This document shows, piece by piece, positions 48,154 to 56,528 of a DNA stretch of 64,000 nt (within the stretch, counting starts at the first letter, position 1; each line of letters starts with the position of its first letter). The notes below the pieces were generated by a model. It saw only the letters and a list, made by a program, of their open reading frames with translations, ran no database searches and was not told the origin of the DNA. Made by a program: the position numbers and the translations under genes. Location: assembly GCF_030866765.1 (NCBI RefSeq), contig NZ_CP133017.1, forward strand, positions 3,268,001 to 3,332,000, written 5' to 3'. Origin of the DNA: Paenibacillus silvisoli (lineage in GTDB: Bacteria > Bacillota > Bacilli > Paenibacillales > Paenibacillaceae).

Positions 48154-49551
48154 ATGAAAGTCCCGAAGATCGTTACGCTATCGGCGGTAAGCGCTTGGTT
48201 GGCGGTTAGTCTTGCAGGGTGCGGCAACGCGCCTGCAAACGACGAGCCCGCAGCTTCAAATCAAACCAAACCGGCCGATGCCGCTCAGAAGAATGAAAGC
48301 GCGAATCAGAATGCGGCTATGCAGAATGAAGCCGGCAACGCGAGCGGCGTGGAGGAGAAAATTGATCTCGCGGGACGTACGATCCGCATCGCGGCCAATT
48401 GGGACGACAGTCCGAAGCCGGATACGGCGACGGGGCTCGCGCTCATCGAGAAGCAGAAGGAAGTCGAGCAGAAATACAACGTAAAGATTGAATACTTGAA
48501 TGTGCCATACGATACGTTTCAGGAGAAATTTACGAGCACGGTGCTCGCCGGAGAGCCGTTTGCCGACATCATTCATCTCGGCGTGGATTGGGCGCTCTCG
48601 GCAGCCGCAAAAAACCAGCTCATTCCGTTAAACGAGTTCATGGACATTTCCGCGTCGAAGCAATTTGTCGGGTTTCCGGCTCTGAAAGGCGTGGAATACG
48701 GCTTTAATGGACCGCAGAGCGATACTGGAGGCATCTTTTACAACGTTGATCTCGTAAAGAAGCTGGGATTAACCGATCCTCAAGATTTATTTAAACAAGA
48801 CAAGTGGAACTGGGACGAATTCGAGAAGCTTGCGAAACAGGCGACGCAAGATACGAACAACGACGGGAAGCCGGATTCGTGGGGCTGGTCCGGCTGGGAC
48901 GCGGAAACGGCTCAGTTTCTGATCGTTTCAAACGACAGCACCATGACGGACGAAGTGAGCGGAAAAGAGATGCTCTCTGATCCGAAAACCGTCGAGGCAC
49001 TTGAATTTCTTAATCGAATGCATAATGTGGATCGTGTTGTCAAAGTAAAGAGTGGAGATCCCGATAATTATCAGGAGCGGACGACCTTCGCCGACGGCGA
49101 TGTGCTCATGACTTACGGCTGGGGCTGGGTATCTGACGAATACCGAAAGTCCAACGTTAATTACGGTTATGTGCCTTTCCCTAAAGGCCCGCAAGCGGTA
49201 GACTATTCCGTACCGATGTCAGGTCCTGCCGCGTGGTTCATACCGGTCGGAATAAAAGATCCGCGGATCGTGGCAGACATTTACGCGGAGTTGAAGGATG
49301 TGCCCAGCGCGGAGGAATATCCGGGCCAGGATTGGATGGAGCAGAAGCTGCTGCGTCAACAAGATATTGATATTTTCAAAGAAATGGTTCCGAAGCAATC
49401 GTTGATTTACACCTTTAACGCTTACCCGGATTTCCCGTTCTATAAGTTGGTCACGAGCGTCGTGAAAAACCAAGTATCGCCGGCAACGGCAGTCGAGCAA
49501 GTGAAGCAACAAGCGCAGTCGTCGATGGATAAAATACTGAAGATTCCTTAA
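48154..49551 (+). CDS. Extracellular solute-binding lipoprotein (orphan, sugar type)
   Basis: A 465-residue family 1 binding lipoprotein. The signal ends V-S-L-A-G-C with Cys23, followed by a tether rich in Asn, Ala and Glu. The body shows F-A-D-I-I-H-L-G-V-D-W-A-L-S-A-A-A-K-N-Q-L-I-P-L and later T-Y-G-W-G-W-V-S-D-E. ATG follows CGGAGGGG. No permease or ATPase gene is next to it; the unit ends in a terminator right at the stop codon. It may feed another importer or act as a sensor accessory under the divergent AraC regulator. Confidence 0.88.
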   Translation: MKVPKIVTLSAVSAWLAVSLAGCGNAPANDEPAASNQTKPADAAQKNESANQNAAMQNEAGNASGVEEKIDLAGRTIRIAANWDDSPKPDTATGLALIEKQKEVEQKYNVKIEYLNVPYDTFQEKFTSTVLAGEPFADIIHLGVDWALSAAAKNQLIPLNEFMDISASKQFVGFPALKGVEYGFNGPQSDTGGIFYNVDLVKKLGLTDPQDLFKQDKWNWDEFEKLAKQATQDTNNDGKPDSWGWSGWDAETAQFLIVSNDSTMTDEVSGKEMLSDPKTVEALEFLNRMHNVDRVVKVKSGDPDNYQERTTFADGDVLMTYGWGWVSDEYRKSNVNYGYVPFPKGPQAVDYSVPMSGPAAWFIPVGIKDPRIVADIYAELKDVPSAEEYPGQDWMEQKLLRQQDIDIFKEMVPKQSLIYTFNAYPDFPFYKLVTSVVKNQVSPATAVEQVKQQAQSSMDKILKIP

Positions 49552-49575
49552 GCACGCAAACTTGCGTGCTTTTTC
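49550..49575 (+). terminator. Intrinsic terminator overlapping a stop codon
   Basis: AAGCACGCAA pairs perfectly with TTGCGTGCTT around AC, followed by TTTTC. The first bases belong to the TAA of the binding-protein gene. Confidence 0.87.
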
Positions 49576-49656
49576 TTTAACCCCGCCTAGTTTATCCATC
49601 TAGTTTCATGAGAAGACTTGAATATAACATTCGCCTCGTGCGCTATATGGAGATCT

Positions 49657-50499
49657 ATGAAAAATATTACATTCAAAGCGTTAGCGATCACCAACGAAAT
49701 CGATCTGAACAAAATCGCCATCCACATCGGTACGCCAAAGAAATATACGTGGGAACAGCCCCTCATCATCCGCGAGCATGAGCTGAAGCATATTTACAAG
49801 ACGCCGGTTCGGGAACTGCAGCAGGTGCTTGTCTTTTCCTTTGGCAGCGTCGTCTTCGTCAATCATGCGCGTGCCGAGGATATCCATTTCTTCCTCAAAT
49901 TCATTCAATCGTTCGAAAGGGATATCGATCTCTCGCAAGCGGAGACCTTCACGGACGATTACAGCCTGCGGATCGAAGAGATCGAAAGCATGGAATTGAC
50001 GGACGAGTATGTCGTCGTATCGGAATATGAATTTTTCTTGCCCGAGTTGATCGCTACGGTGTTGGCCAAGTCGGTGGCGCTGGAAAGGGCGGAGCTGCAG
50101 CTCAGCCACATTCAAGACAATTTGGAGCATATGATCGACCGGCTGGAGAAAGGAAAGCTGAGCATCGGAAACAAAGAATTGGCGAGGACAACGGCCAAGA
50201 TCGTCCGTCATGAGTTTAACACGCTCGCTTACATTATGATTTTGGACAAGCCCGAGGTTACGTGGGCCCATCATTCGGCCAGCCAGTTTTACGATGCCAT
50301 GTTGAATTTTTTCGAACTGAACGACAGATACAAAATTTTGAAAAGCAAAACGGATATTCTATATCACATTACCGATGGATTTACGAACATCAGCCATTCG
50401 ATCAGAGGGCTATTCGTCGAATGGATTGTCGTCATTCTCATCGTCATCGAGGTGGTCATTACCATCCTGCAAATCGTAGGGTGGGTGCCATCCCACTAG
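49657..50499 (+). CDS. RMD1/DUF155-family membrane-anchored protein
   Basis: A 280-residue protein of the RMD1 (YagE/DUF155) family, known from yeast Rmd1 and mitochondrial RMND1; bacterial roles are unknown. The family block L-V-F-S-F-G-S-V-V-F is near residue 67, and I-L-D-K-P-E-V-T-W-A-H-H-S-A-S-Q-F-Y-D and L-E-L-N/F-E-L-N-D-R-Y-K-I-L-K-S-K appear in the C-terminal half. One hydrophobic helix (V-E-W-I-V-V-I-L-I-V-I-E-V-V-I) closes the chain, so the bulk is cytosolic and tail-anchored. The ATG at 49657 follows TATGGAGATC; an ATG 13 codons upstream lacks a site. Confidence 0.83.
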   Translation: MKNITFKALAITNEIDLNKIAIHIGTPKKYTWEQPLIIREHELKHIYKTPVRELQQVLVFSFGSVVFVNHARAEDIHFFLKFIQSFERDIDLSQAETFTDDYSLRIEEIESMELTDEYVVVSEYEFFLPELIATVLAKSVALERAELQLSHIQDNLEHMIDRLEKGKLSIGNKELARTTAKIVRHEFNTLAYIMILDKPEVTWAHHSASQFYDAMLNFFELNDRYKILKSKTDILYHITDGFTNISHSIRGLFVEWIVVILIVIEVVITILQIVGWVPSH

Positions 50500-50504
50500 C
50501 CTGG

Positions 50505-50530
50505 CAGCCGTCATAAGCGGCTGTTTTTTT
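50505..50530 (+). terminator. Intrinsic terminator
   Basis: CAGCCG pairs with CGGCTG around TCATAAG, followed by seven T residues. Confidence 0.8.
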
Positions 50531-50619
50531 GTTGCGTCCAACATGTCAACAGCCTATCAATCTATTTTGCGAGTATGAATAGATTGACAGAACAAGTTGG
50601 AAACGGGAGGCAAGGTAAG

Positions 50620-51753
50620 ATGGCTATAGCGAAACGAGTTACAAAGCGACGCAATCGCCGCATCGTACAACGAAAGCAGAAGAGGAAACGTACCTTTCGA
50701 AAAACGAAGACGAAGAAACGTGCCATTCGCCATAAAAGCAACCGCCCTAGACGCAAGCGGATCACGATAAAAGCGCCTCGAACGATCGGTTATGTCATCC
50801 CGAGCTGCGATATATCAGGCGGAGTCGCCGTTATATGTCAGCATGCGAACAGGCTCCAAGCGCGCGGTCTGAATATGGTGCTGATAAGTATGGATCCCTT
50901 GAGAAGCGCCATCGACTGGTTTCCGCAGCAGCGCGTTCCGATCATATCCTATGACGCAGCCGTTCAGCAGCATTTCGATGTCGTGGTAGCTACGCATTGG
51001 TCAACCGCTCTTCCGGCGCTTCAGCTAGCGGCAGAGCGCAAAATCTATTTCGTCCAATCGATTGAAAGCCGCTTCTATCCGGAGGGCAGCGCCGAGTATG
51101 GTGCCGCTCTTCAAACGTATACGCTGCCTTTTATCTATATGACGGAAGCTCGTTGGATTCAACAATGGCTGCTGCAGCATCATGGGCACCAAACGATTTA
51201 TGTGCCGAACGGAATCGATGAGACGTTATTTTTCCCGGTAGAGCCGATTGAGCCTAGAAGAGATAAAGTGAGAGTGCTATTGGAAGGACCGATCGCGAAC
51301 CCGCTGAAGGGCATGGCGGAAGCGTTTCGGGTCGTTCAAGATTTGGACTGCGAAGTCTGGTGCGTATCCAGCAACGGCGAGCCGGAGCCTGGCGTGCGGT
51401 GCGACCGGTTTTTCTCCCATGTGCCGATGGAGCATATGAAGCACATTTATTCCAGCTGCGATATTTTGCTGAAGCTGAGCCGGGTAGAAGGCTTTTTCGG
51501 CCCTCCGATGGAAATGATGGCTTGCGGCGGAACTGCGGTTGTGGGCAATTGTACGGGTCATGAGGAATACATTATAGATGGCAACAATGCATTGGTCGTT
51601 CCGTTAGGAAACGAGGAAGCGGCAAAAGCCAGTTTGGACCGGTTGATTCACGATCCCGGATTACGGCAATATCTCGCAGGCAATGGGATGGCAACCGTCC
51701 AACAATGGCGATGGGACAGTACGGTCGACACCTTATTTCGGCTCTTTAGCTGA
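50620..51753 (+). CDS. Family 4-type glycosyltransferase with Lys/Arg-rich N-terminal tail
   Basis: A 377-residue GT-B glycosyltransferase. From about residue 55 it reads I-G-Y-V-I-P-S-C-D-I-S-G-G-V-A-V-I-C-Q-H-A-N-R-L, a typical acceptor-domain start. The donor domain has V-P-N-G-I-D-E-T-L-F-F-P and the signature E-G-F-F-G-P-P-M-E-M-M-A-C-G-G-T-A-V-V. The first 55 residues are a tail in which about half are Lys or Arg (for example R-R-N-R-R, K-R-K-R-T, R-P-R-R-K-R). That is unusual for this family. ATG follows GGGAGGCAAGG. The target of glycosylation is unknown; a polyanionic surface or spore component is conceivable. Confidence 0.83.
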   Translation: MAIAKRVTKRRNRRIVQRKQKRKRTFRKTKTKKRAIRHKSNRPRRKRITIKAPRTIGYVIPSCDISGGVAVICQHANRLQARGLNMVLISMDPLRSAIDWFPQQRVPIISYDAAVQQHFDVVVATHWSTALPALQLAAERKIYFVQSIESRFYPEGSAEYGAALQTYTLPFIYMTEARWIQQWLLQHHGHQTIYVPNGIDETLFFPVEPIEPRRDKVRVLLEGPIANPLKGMAEAFRVVQDLDCEVWCVSSNGEPEPGVRCDRFFSHVPMEHMKHIYSSCDILLKLSRVEGFFGPPMEMMACGGTAVVGNCTGHEEYIIDGNNALVVPLGNEEAAKASLDRLIHDPGLRQYLAGNGMATVQQWRWDSTVDTLFRLFS

Positions 51754-51873
51754 TCGTGCGCGCCATGTGTCCCGCCTCGGTATAGGCACGTGTACCAGGA
51801 ACCGGCATATAGTAATAAGGCATCCAGTTAGGCGCTTACATGGCAAAGCGTAATTTTTGACAAATGAGGTGGG

Positions 51874-54060
51874 ATGATGCAAGACAGCGGTGTAGTGTAC
51901 TTTTCGGCAGAATTCGGACTTGATGAATCCTTACCAATTTACTCGGGCGGCCTTGGCGTATTGGCAGGCGACCATATCAAGGCGGCGGCAGACATGAACG
52001 TTCCGCTCACAGGCGTAGGCATATTTTACGGGAATGGGTATTTCCGGCAAGTTATAGACGAGAACGGCTCCCAACAGCATTTATTCCCCGAAATCGAAAC
52101 GGAGGCGAGCGCATACCCGATCCGGCTCGTGCAGGATAAGAATGGCCAGCCGCTTGTAATCGCGATTCCGATCGCAGGCCGGCAGGTGTATGCGAAAGCG
52201 TGGTCCGTGCAGGTGGGCTCCGTCACGCTGTACTTACTCAATACCGACATTGACCTGAACGGCGAAGCAGACCGGAGGCTGACAGATAACCTCTATCCGG
52301 GCGATCACGACGTCCGGATCAGTCAGGAAATGATTCTGGGCATCGGCGGCACGAGACTGCTTGCGGCGCTGGACATCCGGCCGGATGTTTGGCATATGAA
52401 CGAAGGGCATTGCGCGTTTCTGACGCTTGAGCGCATTCGCATGCTGTCCGCCGACGGCGTGCCGTTTGAAACGGCGCTCGAAGTGGTGAAGGCAAGCAGC
52501 GTCTTCACGACGCACACGCCGGTTCCGGCCGGGCATGACGTCTTCTCCATCGACATGATGGACCGCTATTTCAGCGACTATTACTGGCAGCTCGGGGCGG
52601 ACAGAGAGCGCGTCTTGTCGCTTGGCCGACTGGAAGGCGCATTCAATATGACGCGGCTCGCGGTCAGCACGTCGTCGAAGGTGAACGGCGTGAGCAAGCT
52701 GCACGGCGAAGTGACTCGCGATCTGTTCCACCGGTGGATGCCGCATATTCCGAAGCAAGACATCCCGGTCGATTCGGTTACGAACGGGATTCATATCGGG
52801 ACGTGGCTGGCTGACGGCATGAAGGAGCTGTTCGACCGGCATCTTCCGTCCGATTGGTCGTTCCGCACGGCTGAACCGGATATATGGACTGCCGTTCGGG
52901 ATATACCGCTGCATGAGCTATGGGAGGAGCATCAACGGGCGAAGGCCGATATGTTCCGTGAGTTCGATCTGCCGCTCGGCACGTCCGGCGAAGCGCCGCT
53001 GATGATCGGCTTCGCCAGACGATTCGCCACCTATAAACGCGCGCTGCTCATCTTCAGCGACACGGATCGGCTTGCGCGCATCCTGGGCAATCCGCAGCGG
53101 CCGGTCTGCCTCGTCTTCGCCGGGAAAGCGCATCCCGCGGACGGGCCGGGACAGGAGCTGATCCGCAAAATCGTGGAGCTGTCCCGGGACGAACGATTTA
53201 AGGGGCGCGTTTACATCGTCGAGAACTATGCGATGGATAAAGCGAAGAAGCTCGTCCAAGGCGTCGACGTGTGGCTGAACACGCCGATGAAGCCGATGGA
53301 AGCGAGCGGCACAAGCGGGCAGAAGGCCGCGGTAAACGGCGTGCTCAACTGCAGCGTGCTGGACGGCTGGTGGGTTGAAGGCTATAACGGGCGCAACGGG
53401 TGGGCGATCGAAGGAGCGACGGACGGCGATCTCGAGGATCAGGCTAAGCAGGACAGCGAGGCGCTTTATAAACTGCTGGAGGAAGAGATTATACCGGTGT
53501 ATTACAAACGCGAGAATCGGACGGTGCCGATGGAATGGGTCAACCTGATGAAAGAGTCGATCGTTTCTCTCGCGCCGGCCTTTAACGCCCAACGGATGAT
53601 CAACGACTATTGGCATAAGGTATACGTCCCGGCCGGTGCGAGAGGGAAGCGTTTCGCCGCGGACAATCTGGAGGTCGCCTCAAGAGTGGCCGCTTACAAG
53701 CAGTTCATCCGCAGCAACTGGTCCGGCGTACGGGTCAGCAAGGCGGATATTCTTGCCGACAACAGCAGCAGGATCGGGCTGAACAAGACAGCCTTCCGCG
53801 CCGAGGTGCAGCTCGGCGCCATCTGGCACAGGGACGTCCGCGTCGAGGCGGTCGGATCTGACGGCCGCCGCGGCATATGGAAGGTGAAGCTGGAGCCGGT
53901 CCAGCAGCAGGCGAAAGGGCTTTACGTGTTCGAAGGTCCTTCGCCTAACATTTCGATCAACGTCTGGAAGGCGAACGTCAACGTGCGCGTGACGCCGATC
54001 AGTCCGGATTTCGCGAACGATTTCGAAATGGAGCTGGCCGCTTGGGGGAACGGGATTTAA
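51874..54060 (+). CDS. glgP: Alpha-glucan phosphorylase (GT35, short GlgP type)
   Basis: A 728-residue phosphorylase that releases glucose 1-phosphate from alpha-1,4-glucans. It shows Y-F-S-A-E-F-G-L-D-E-S-L-P-I-Y-S-G-G-L-G-V-L-A-G-D-H at the N-terminus and H-M-N-E-G-H-C-A-F near residue 175. The pyridoxal-phosphate lysine is Lys484 in E-A-S-G-T-S-G-Q-K-A-A-V-N-G. The usual site has M or N before the Lys; Gln here is a small change also seen in the archaeal/thermophile-like subgroup. The C-terminal 130 residues are an added beta-rich domain. It stands alone, outside a glycogen operon. ATG ATG follows GAGGTGGG. Confidence 0.9.
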   Translation: MMQDSGVVYFSAEFGLDESLPIYSGGLGVLAGDHIKAAADMNVPLTGVGIFYGNGYFRQVIDENGSQQHLFPEIETEASAYPIRLVQDKNGQPLVIAIPIAGRQVYAKAWSVQVGSVTLYLLNTDIDLNGEADRRLTDNLYPGDHDVRISQEMILGIGGTRLLAALDIRPDVWHMNEGHCAFLTLERIRMLSADGVPFETALEVVKASSVFTTHTPVPAGHDVFSIDMMDRYFSDYYWQLGADRERVLSLGRLEGAFNMTRLAVSTSSKVNGVSKLHGEVTRDLFHRWMPHIPKQDIPVDSVTNGIHIGTWLADGMKELFDRHLPSDWSFRTAEPDIWTAVRDIPLHELWEEHQRAKADMFREFDLPLGTSGEAPLMIGFARRFATYKRALLIFSDTDRLARILGNPQRPVCLVFAGKAHPADGPGQELIRKIVELSRDERFKGRVYIVENYAMDKAKKLVQGVDVWLNTPMKPMEASGTSGQKAAVNGVLNCSVLDGWWVEGYNGRNGWAIEGATDGDLEDQAKQDSEALYKLLEEEIIPVYYKRENRTVPMEWVNLMKESIVSLAPAFNAQRMINDYWHKVYVPAGARGKRFAADNLEVASRVAAYKQFIRSNWSGVRVSKADILADNSSRIGLNKTAFRAEVQLGAIWHRDVRVEAVGSDGRRGIWKVKLEPVQQQAKGLYVFEGPSPNISINVWKANVNVRVTPISPDFANDFEMELAAWGNGI

Positions 54061-54071
54061 ACGATCGGATG

Positions 54072-54108
54072 GGGAGCAGCTAACGATGTTAGCTGCTCCT
54101 CGTTTTTT
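54072..54108 (+). terminator. Intrinsic terminator of glgP
   Basis: GGAGCAGCTAAC pairs perfectly with GTTAGCTGCTCC around GAT, followed by TCGTTTTTTC. Confidence 0.9.
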
Positions 54109-54179
54109 CGCGATACGCGAGGCCGGGAAGATGGTACAATAGAGCTGACAATTCACGAAGCATGGGATGGTGTTGAGAG

Positions 54180-56315
54180 GTGTCTAGTGGTCAGAAGTCT
54201 TTTTCGGTAGAGTTGCGAGCAGTTTTGGAAGCGGTTTCCGATCGGTTGGTTCCGGAGGACGAATGGCCGTCGGCGACGGGCGCAGGTGTGCTGACCTACT
54301 TGGAACGTCATGCAAGCGGGGATTCCGGCACTTGGACGACGATTATCGAGCCGGGTCTGCAGTCGTTGGATGCGGAAGCGAATGCTCGCCATAACGGCCT
54401 GACGTTCGCGGAGCTGTCTGCGGAAGAGCAAGATCGTTTGCTTCATGACGTCCAGCATGGACAGGTTCGGGACTGGCCCGTTTCCGCGAAGAGGTTTTTT
54501 GATACGCTATTGAGTCTTGTCATCGAAGGTTACTATGGCAGCCCCGAAGCGGGAGGGAATCTCGGGGGCACGTCGTGGGAGATGATCGGCTTTCGTCCAG
54601 GTCCGTTACCCGGCCAATCCGCGCCTGTCGAGGAGACGGAGCTTCAGCAGCGCTCGATAGATCAGCTTCGAGACCGTTATGACGCTGTCGTCATTGGCGC
54701 AGGAGCGGGCGGCTCGGTTGCGGCGGCTGTACTCGCTGAAGCGGGACTCCATGTGCTCGTCGTCGAACGCGGAAGCTGGCTTCGCTATGGCGACGTTGGC
54801 AGCGATCATCTGCGGAATCATCGGATGAGTAAATACGGGCATAACACAGGCCCATCGCTAGAAGGACACTCCCGGACGTTCCTGCTTGCTAACGGAGAAG
54901 AACGAATCACGGCGCCTTTCGAAGGCGATTACCATAATAACGCCATGACGGTAGGCGGCGGTACAAGAGTGTATGGCGCGCAGGCATGGCGGTTTCATCC
55001 GGATGATTTCCGCATGGCTTCGCGTTATGGCATTCCGGAAGGGAGCTCGCTAAGCGATTGGCCGATACTTTACGAAGAGCTCGAACGGTATTACGAGCGC
55101 GCCGAGTGGGAAGTCGGCGTCTCCGGCGACGGACATGCCCACGCTGGACGAGGAGCTAAGAGGGCGCGTCCATTTCCGATGCCGCCGTTGGCTAGGACGA
55201 GAGAAGGGGAGCGCTTGGCGCAGGCGGCGGCGAAGCTGGGTTGGGAGGCGGGACCGGTGCCGCTGCTCATCAATTCCGAGGAACGGGACGGCCGGCCGGC
55301 CTGCGGGCGATGCGGCCAATGCGTCGGCTTCGCCTGCCCGACCAACAGTAAAAACGGCGGCCACAACACGATGCTCGTAAGAGCCCTCGCAACCGGAAAC
55401 TGCGATCTGATCTGCGATACCATCGTCGAACGTATCGAGACCGAGGGCGGCAAACGCGCTACCGGCGTTCGTCTCGTGCAGGACATCGGTGGGATAATCG
55501 ATCGCAGGCTGGTGCAGGCTGGCCACGTCGTCGTCGCCGCCGGCGCGATCGAAAGCGCGCGCCTTCTGCTGAACTCGGCTACCGATTCCGAACCGGATGG
55601 GATCGGCAATCGGTACGGCCAAGTAGGCAGACATCTGCAAGGTCATGTCTACTCCGGCGCATACGGCCTGTTCGATGATCAGATTCAGGACGGGCTTGGC
55701 CCCGGCGTGAGCATCGCGACGTTCCGGTTTGAACATAACAACGAAGCAGGGGTGATCGGCGGCGGATTGCTGGCCAATGAATTTACGCGGCTGCCGCTCG
55801 TTCATTGGTATCGCGCTCTCGCGCATGATGCGGCAAGATGGGGAAGCGCAGGCAAGGAAACGATGCGCGAGACCTACCTGCGCACGAGCCACATTCAAGG
55901 GCCGATTCAAGAAATCCCGACGCCGGATTCCAGAGTGCGCCTCTCGCCAACTGTAAGGGATCGCTACGGCATTCCGGTTGCGCAGCTCTCGGGAGGCGTC
56001 CATCCAGAGTCGCTTAGGGCTTCGGCGATGCTGGCGGAGCAAGCGGAGAAGTGGCTGTGGGCAGCCGGGGCGCGCCAGGTTTGGCGGACAAGGGCAGGCG
56101 CCGGACTCAGCGGCGGGCAGCATCAATCGGGAACGCTGCGCATGGGCAGCGACCCGTCGGCGTCCGTCACCGATCCGCTGGGACGCGTTCATGGCTACGA
56201 CAATCTGTGGGTAAGCGACGGCTCCGTCCATGTGACCAATGGCGGCGTGAACCCCGTGTTAACGATAATGGCGCTGGCTTTCCGCACGGCGGAAAACCTG
56301 GTGAAGCGAGGGTAA
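54180..56315 (+). CDS. GMC oxidoreductase fused to a gluconate 2-dehydrogenase subunit-3-like domain
   Basis: A 711-residue flavoprotein. Residues about 5-140 resemble the small subunit (subunit 3) of gluconate 2-dehydrogenase, with F-F-D-T-L-L-S-L-V-I-E-G-Y-Y-G-S-P-E-A-G-G-N and W-E-M-I-G-F-R-P-G-P. Then comes the FAD fold V-V-I-G-A-G-A-G-G-S-V-A-A-A-V-L-A-E-A-G, the GMC block T-V-G-G-G-T-R-V-Y-G-A-Q and the C-terminal V-N-P-V-L-T-I-M-A-L-A-F-R-T-A-E. H-Q-S-G-T-L-R-M-G holds the catalytic His. A cysteine group C-G-R-C-G-Q-C-V-G-F-A-C sits mid-chain. No Tat or Sec signal is seen, unlike the periplasmic enzyme. It probably oxidises a sugar or polyol. The GTG start is likely. Confidence 0.87.
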   Translation: MSSGQKSFSVELRAVLEAVSDRLVPEDEWPSATGAGVLTYLERHASGDSGTWTTIIEPGLQSLDAEANARHNGLTFAELSAEEQDRLLHDVQHGQVRDWPVSAKRFFDTLLSLVIEGYYGSPEAGGNLGGTSWEMIGFRPGPLPGQSAPVEETELQQRSIDQLRDRYDAVVIGAGAGGSVAAAVLAEAGLHVLVVERGSWLRYGDVGSDHLRNHRMSKYGHNTGPSLEGHSRTFLLANGEERITAPFEGDYHNNAMTVGGGTRVYGAQAWRFHPDDFRMASRYGIPEGSSLSDWPILYEELERYYERAEWEVGVSGDGHAHAGRGAKRARPFPMPPLARTREGERLAQAAAKLGWEAGPVPLLINSEERDGRPACGRCGQCVGFACPTNSKNGGHNTMLVRALATGNCDLICDTIVERIETEGGKRATGVRLVQDIGGIIDRRLVQAGHVVVAAGAIESARLLLNSATDSEPDGIGNRYGQVGRHLQGHVYSGAYGLFDDQIQDGLGPGVSIATFRFEHNNEAGVIGGGLLANEFTRLPLVHWYRALAHDAARWGSAGKETMRETYLRTSHIQGPIQEIPTPDSRVRLSPTVRDRYGIPVAQLSGGVHPESLRASAMLAEQAEKWLWAAGARQVWRTRAGAGLSGGQHQSGTLRMGSDPSASVTDPLGRVHGYDNLWVSDGSVHVTNGGVNPVLTIMALAFRTAENLVKRG

Positions 56316-56325
56316 CGCAACAAAC

Positions 56326-56360
56326 GACAGGCTGCCGGGTTATCGGCAGCCTGTCTTCTT
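56326..56360 (+). terminator. Intrinsic terminator
   Basis: GACAGGCTGCCG pairs perfectly with CGGCAGCCTGTC around GGTTAT; the T-run is short (TTCTT). Confidence 0.8.
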
Positions 56361-56528
56361 GCAGCTGAATCGTCTTCGCGCCGCAGCCGCACTAAGAGGC
56401 TGTCCTCATACAATACATATGTTAAAAATATCCTTTACTGAATATAGATGTAAAACTATATATAAATTTTTCGCGATCATTCGACATTTCATTGTTTCAA
56501 TTGCGCGAAAATATGATAAGCTTCACAT

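Noticed and set aside
55050..56231. A 393-codon minus-strand frame opposite the GMC oxidoreductase
   Set aside because: Antisense shadow; the plus-strand frame has clear FAD and GMC motifs.
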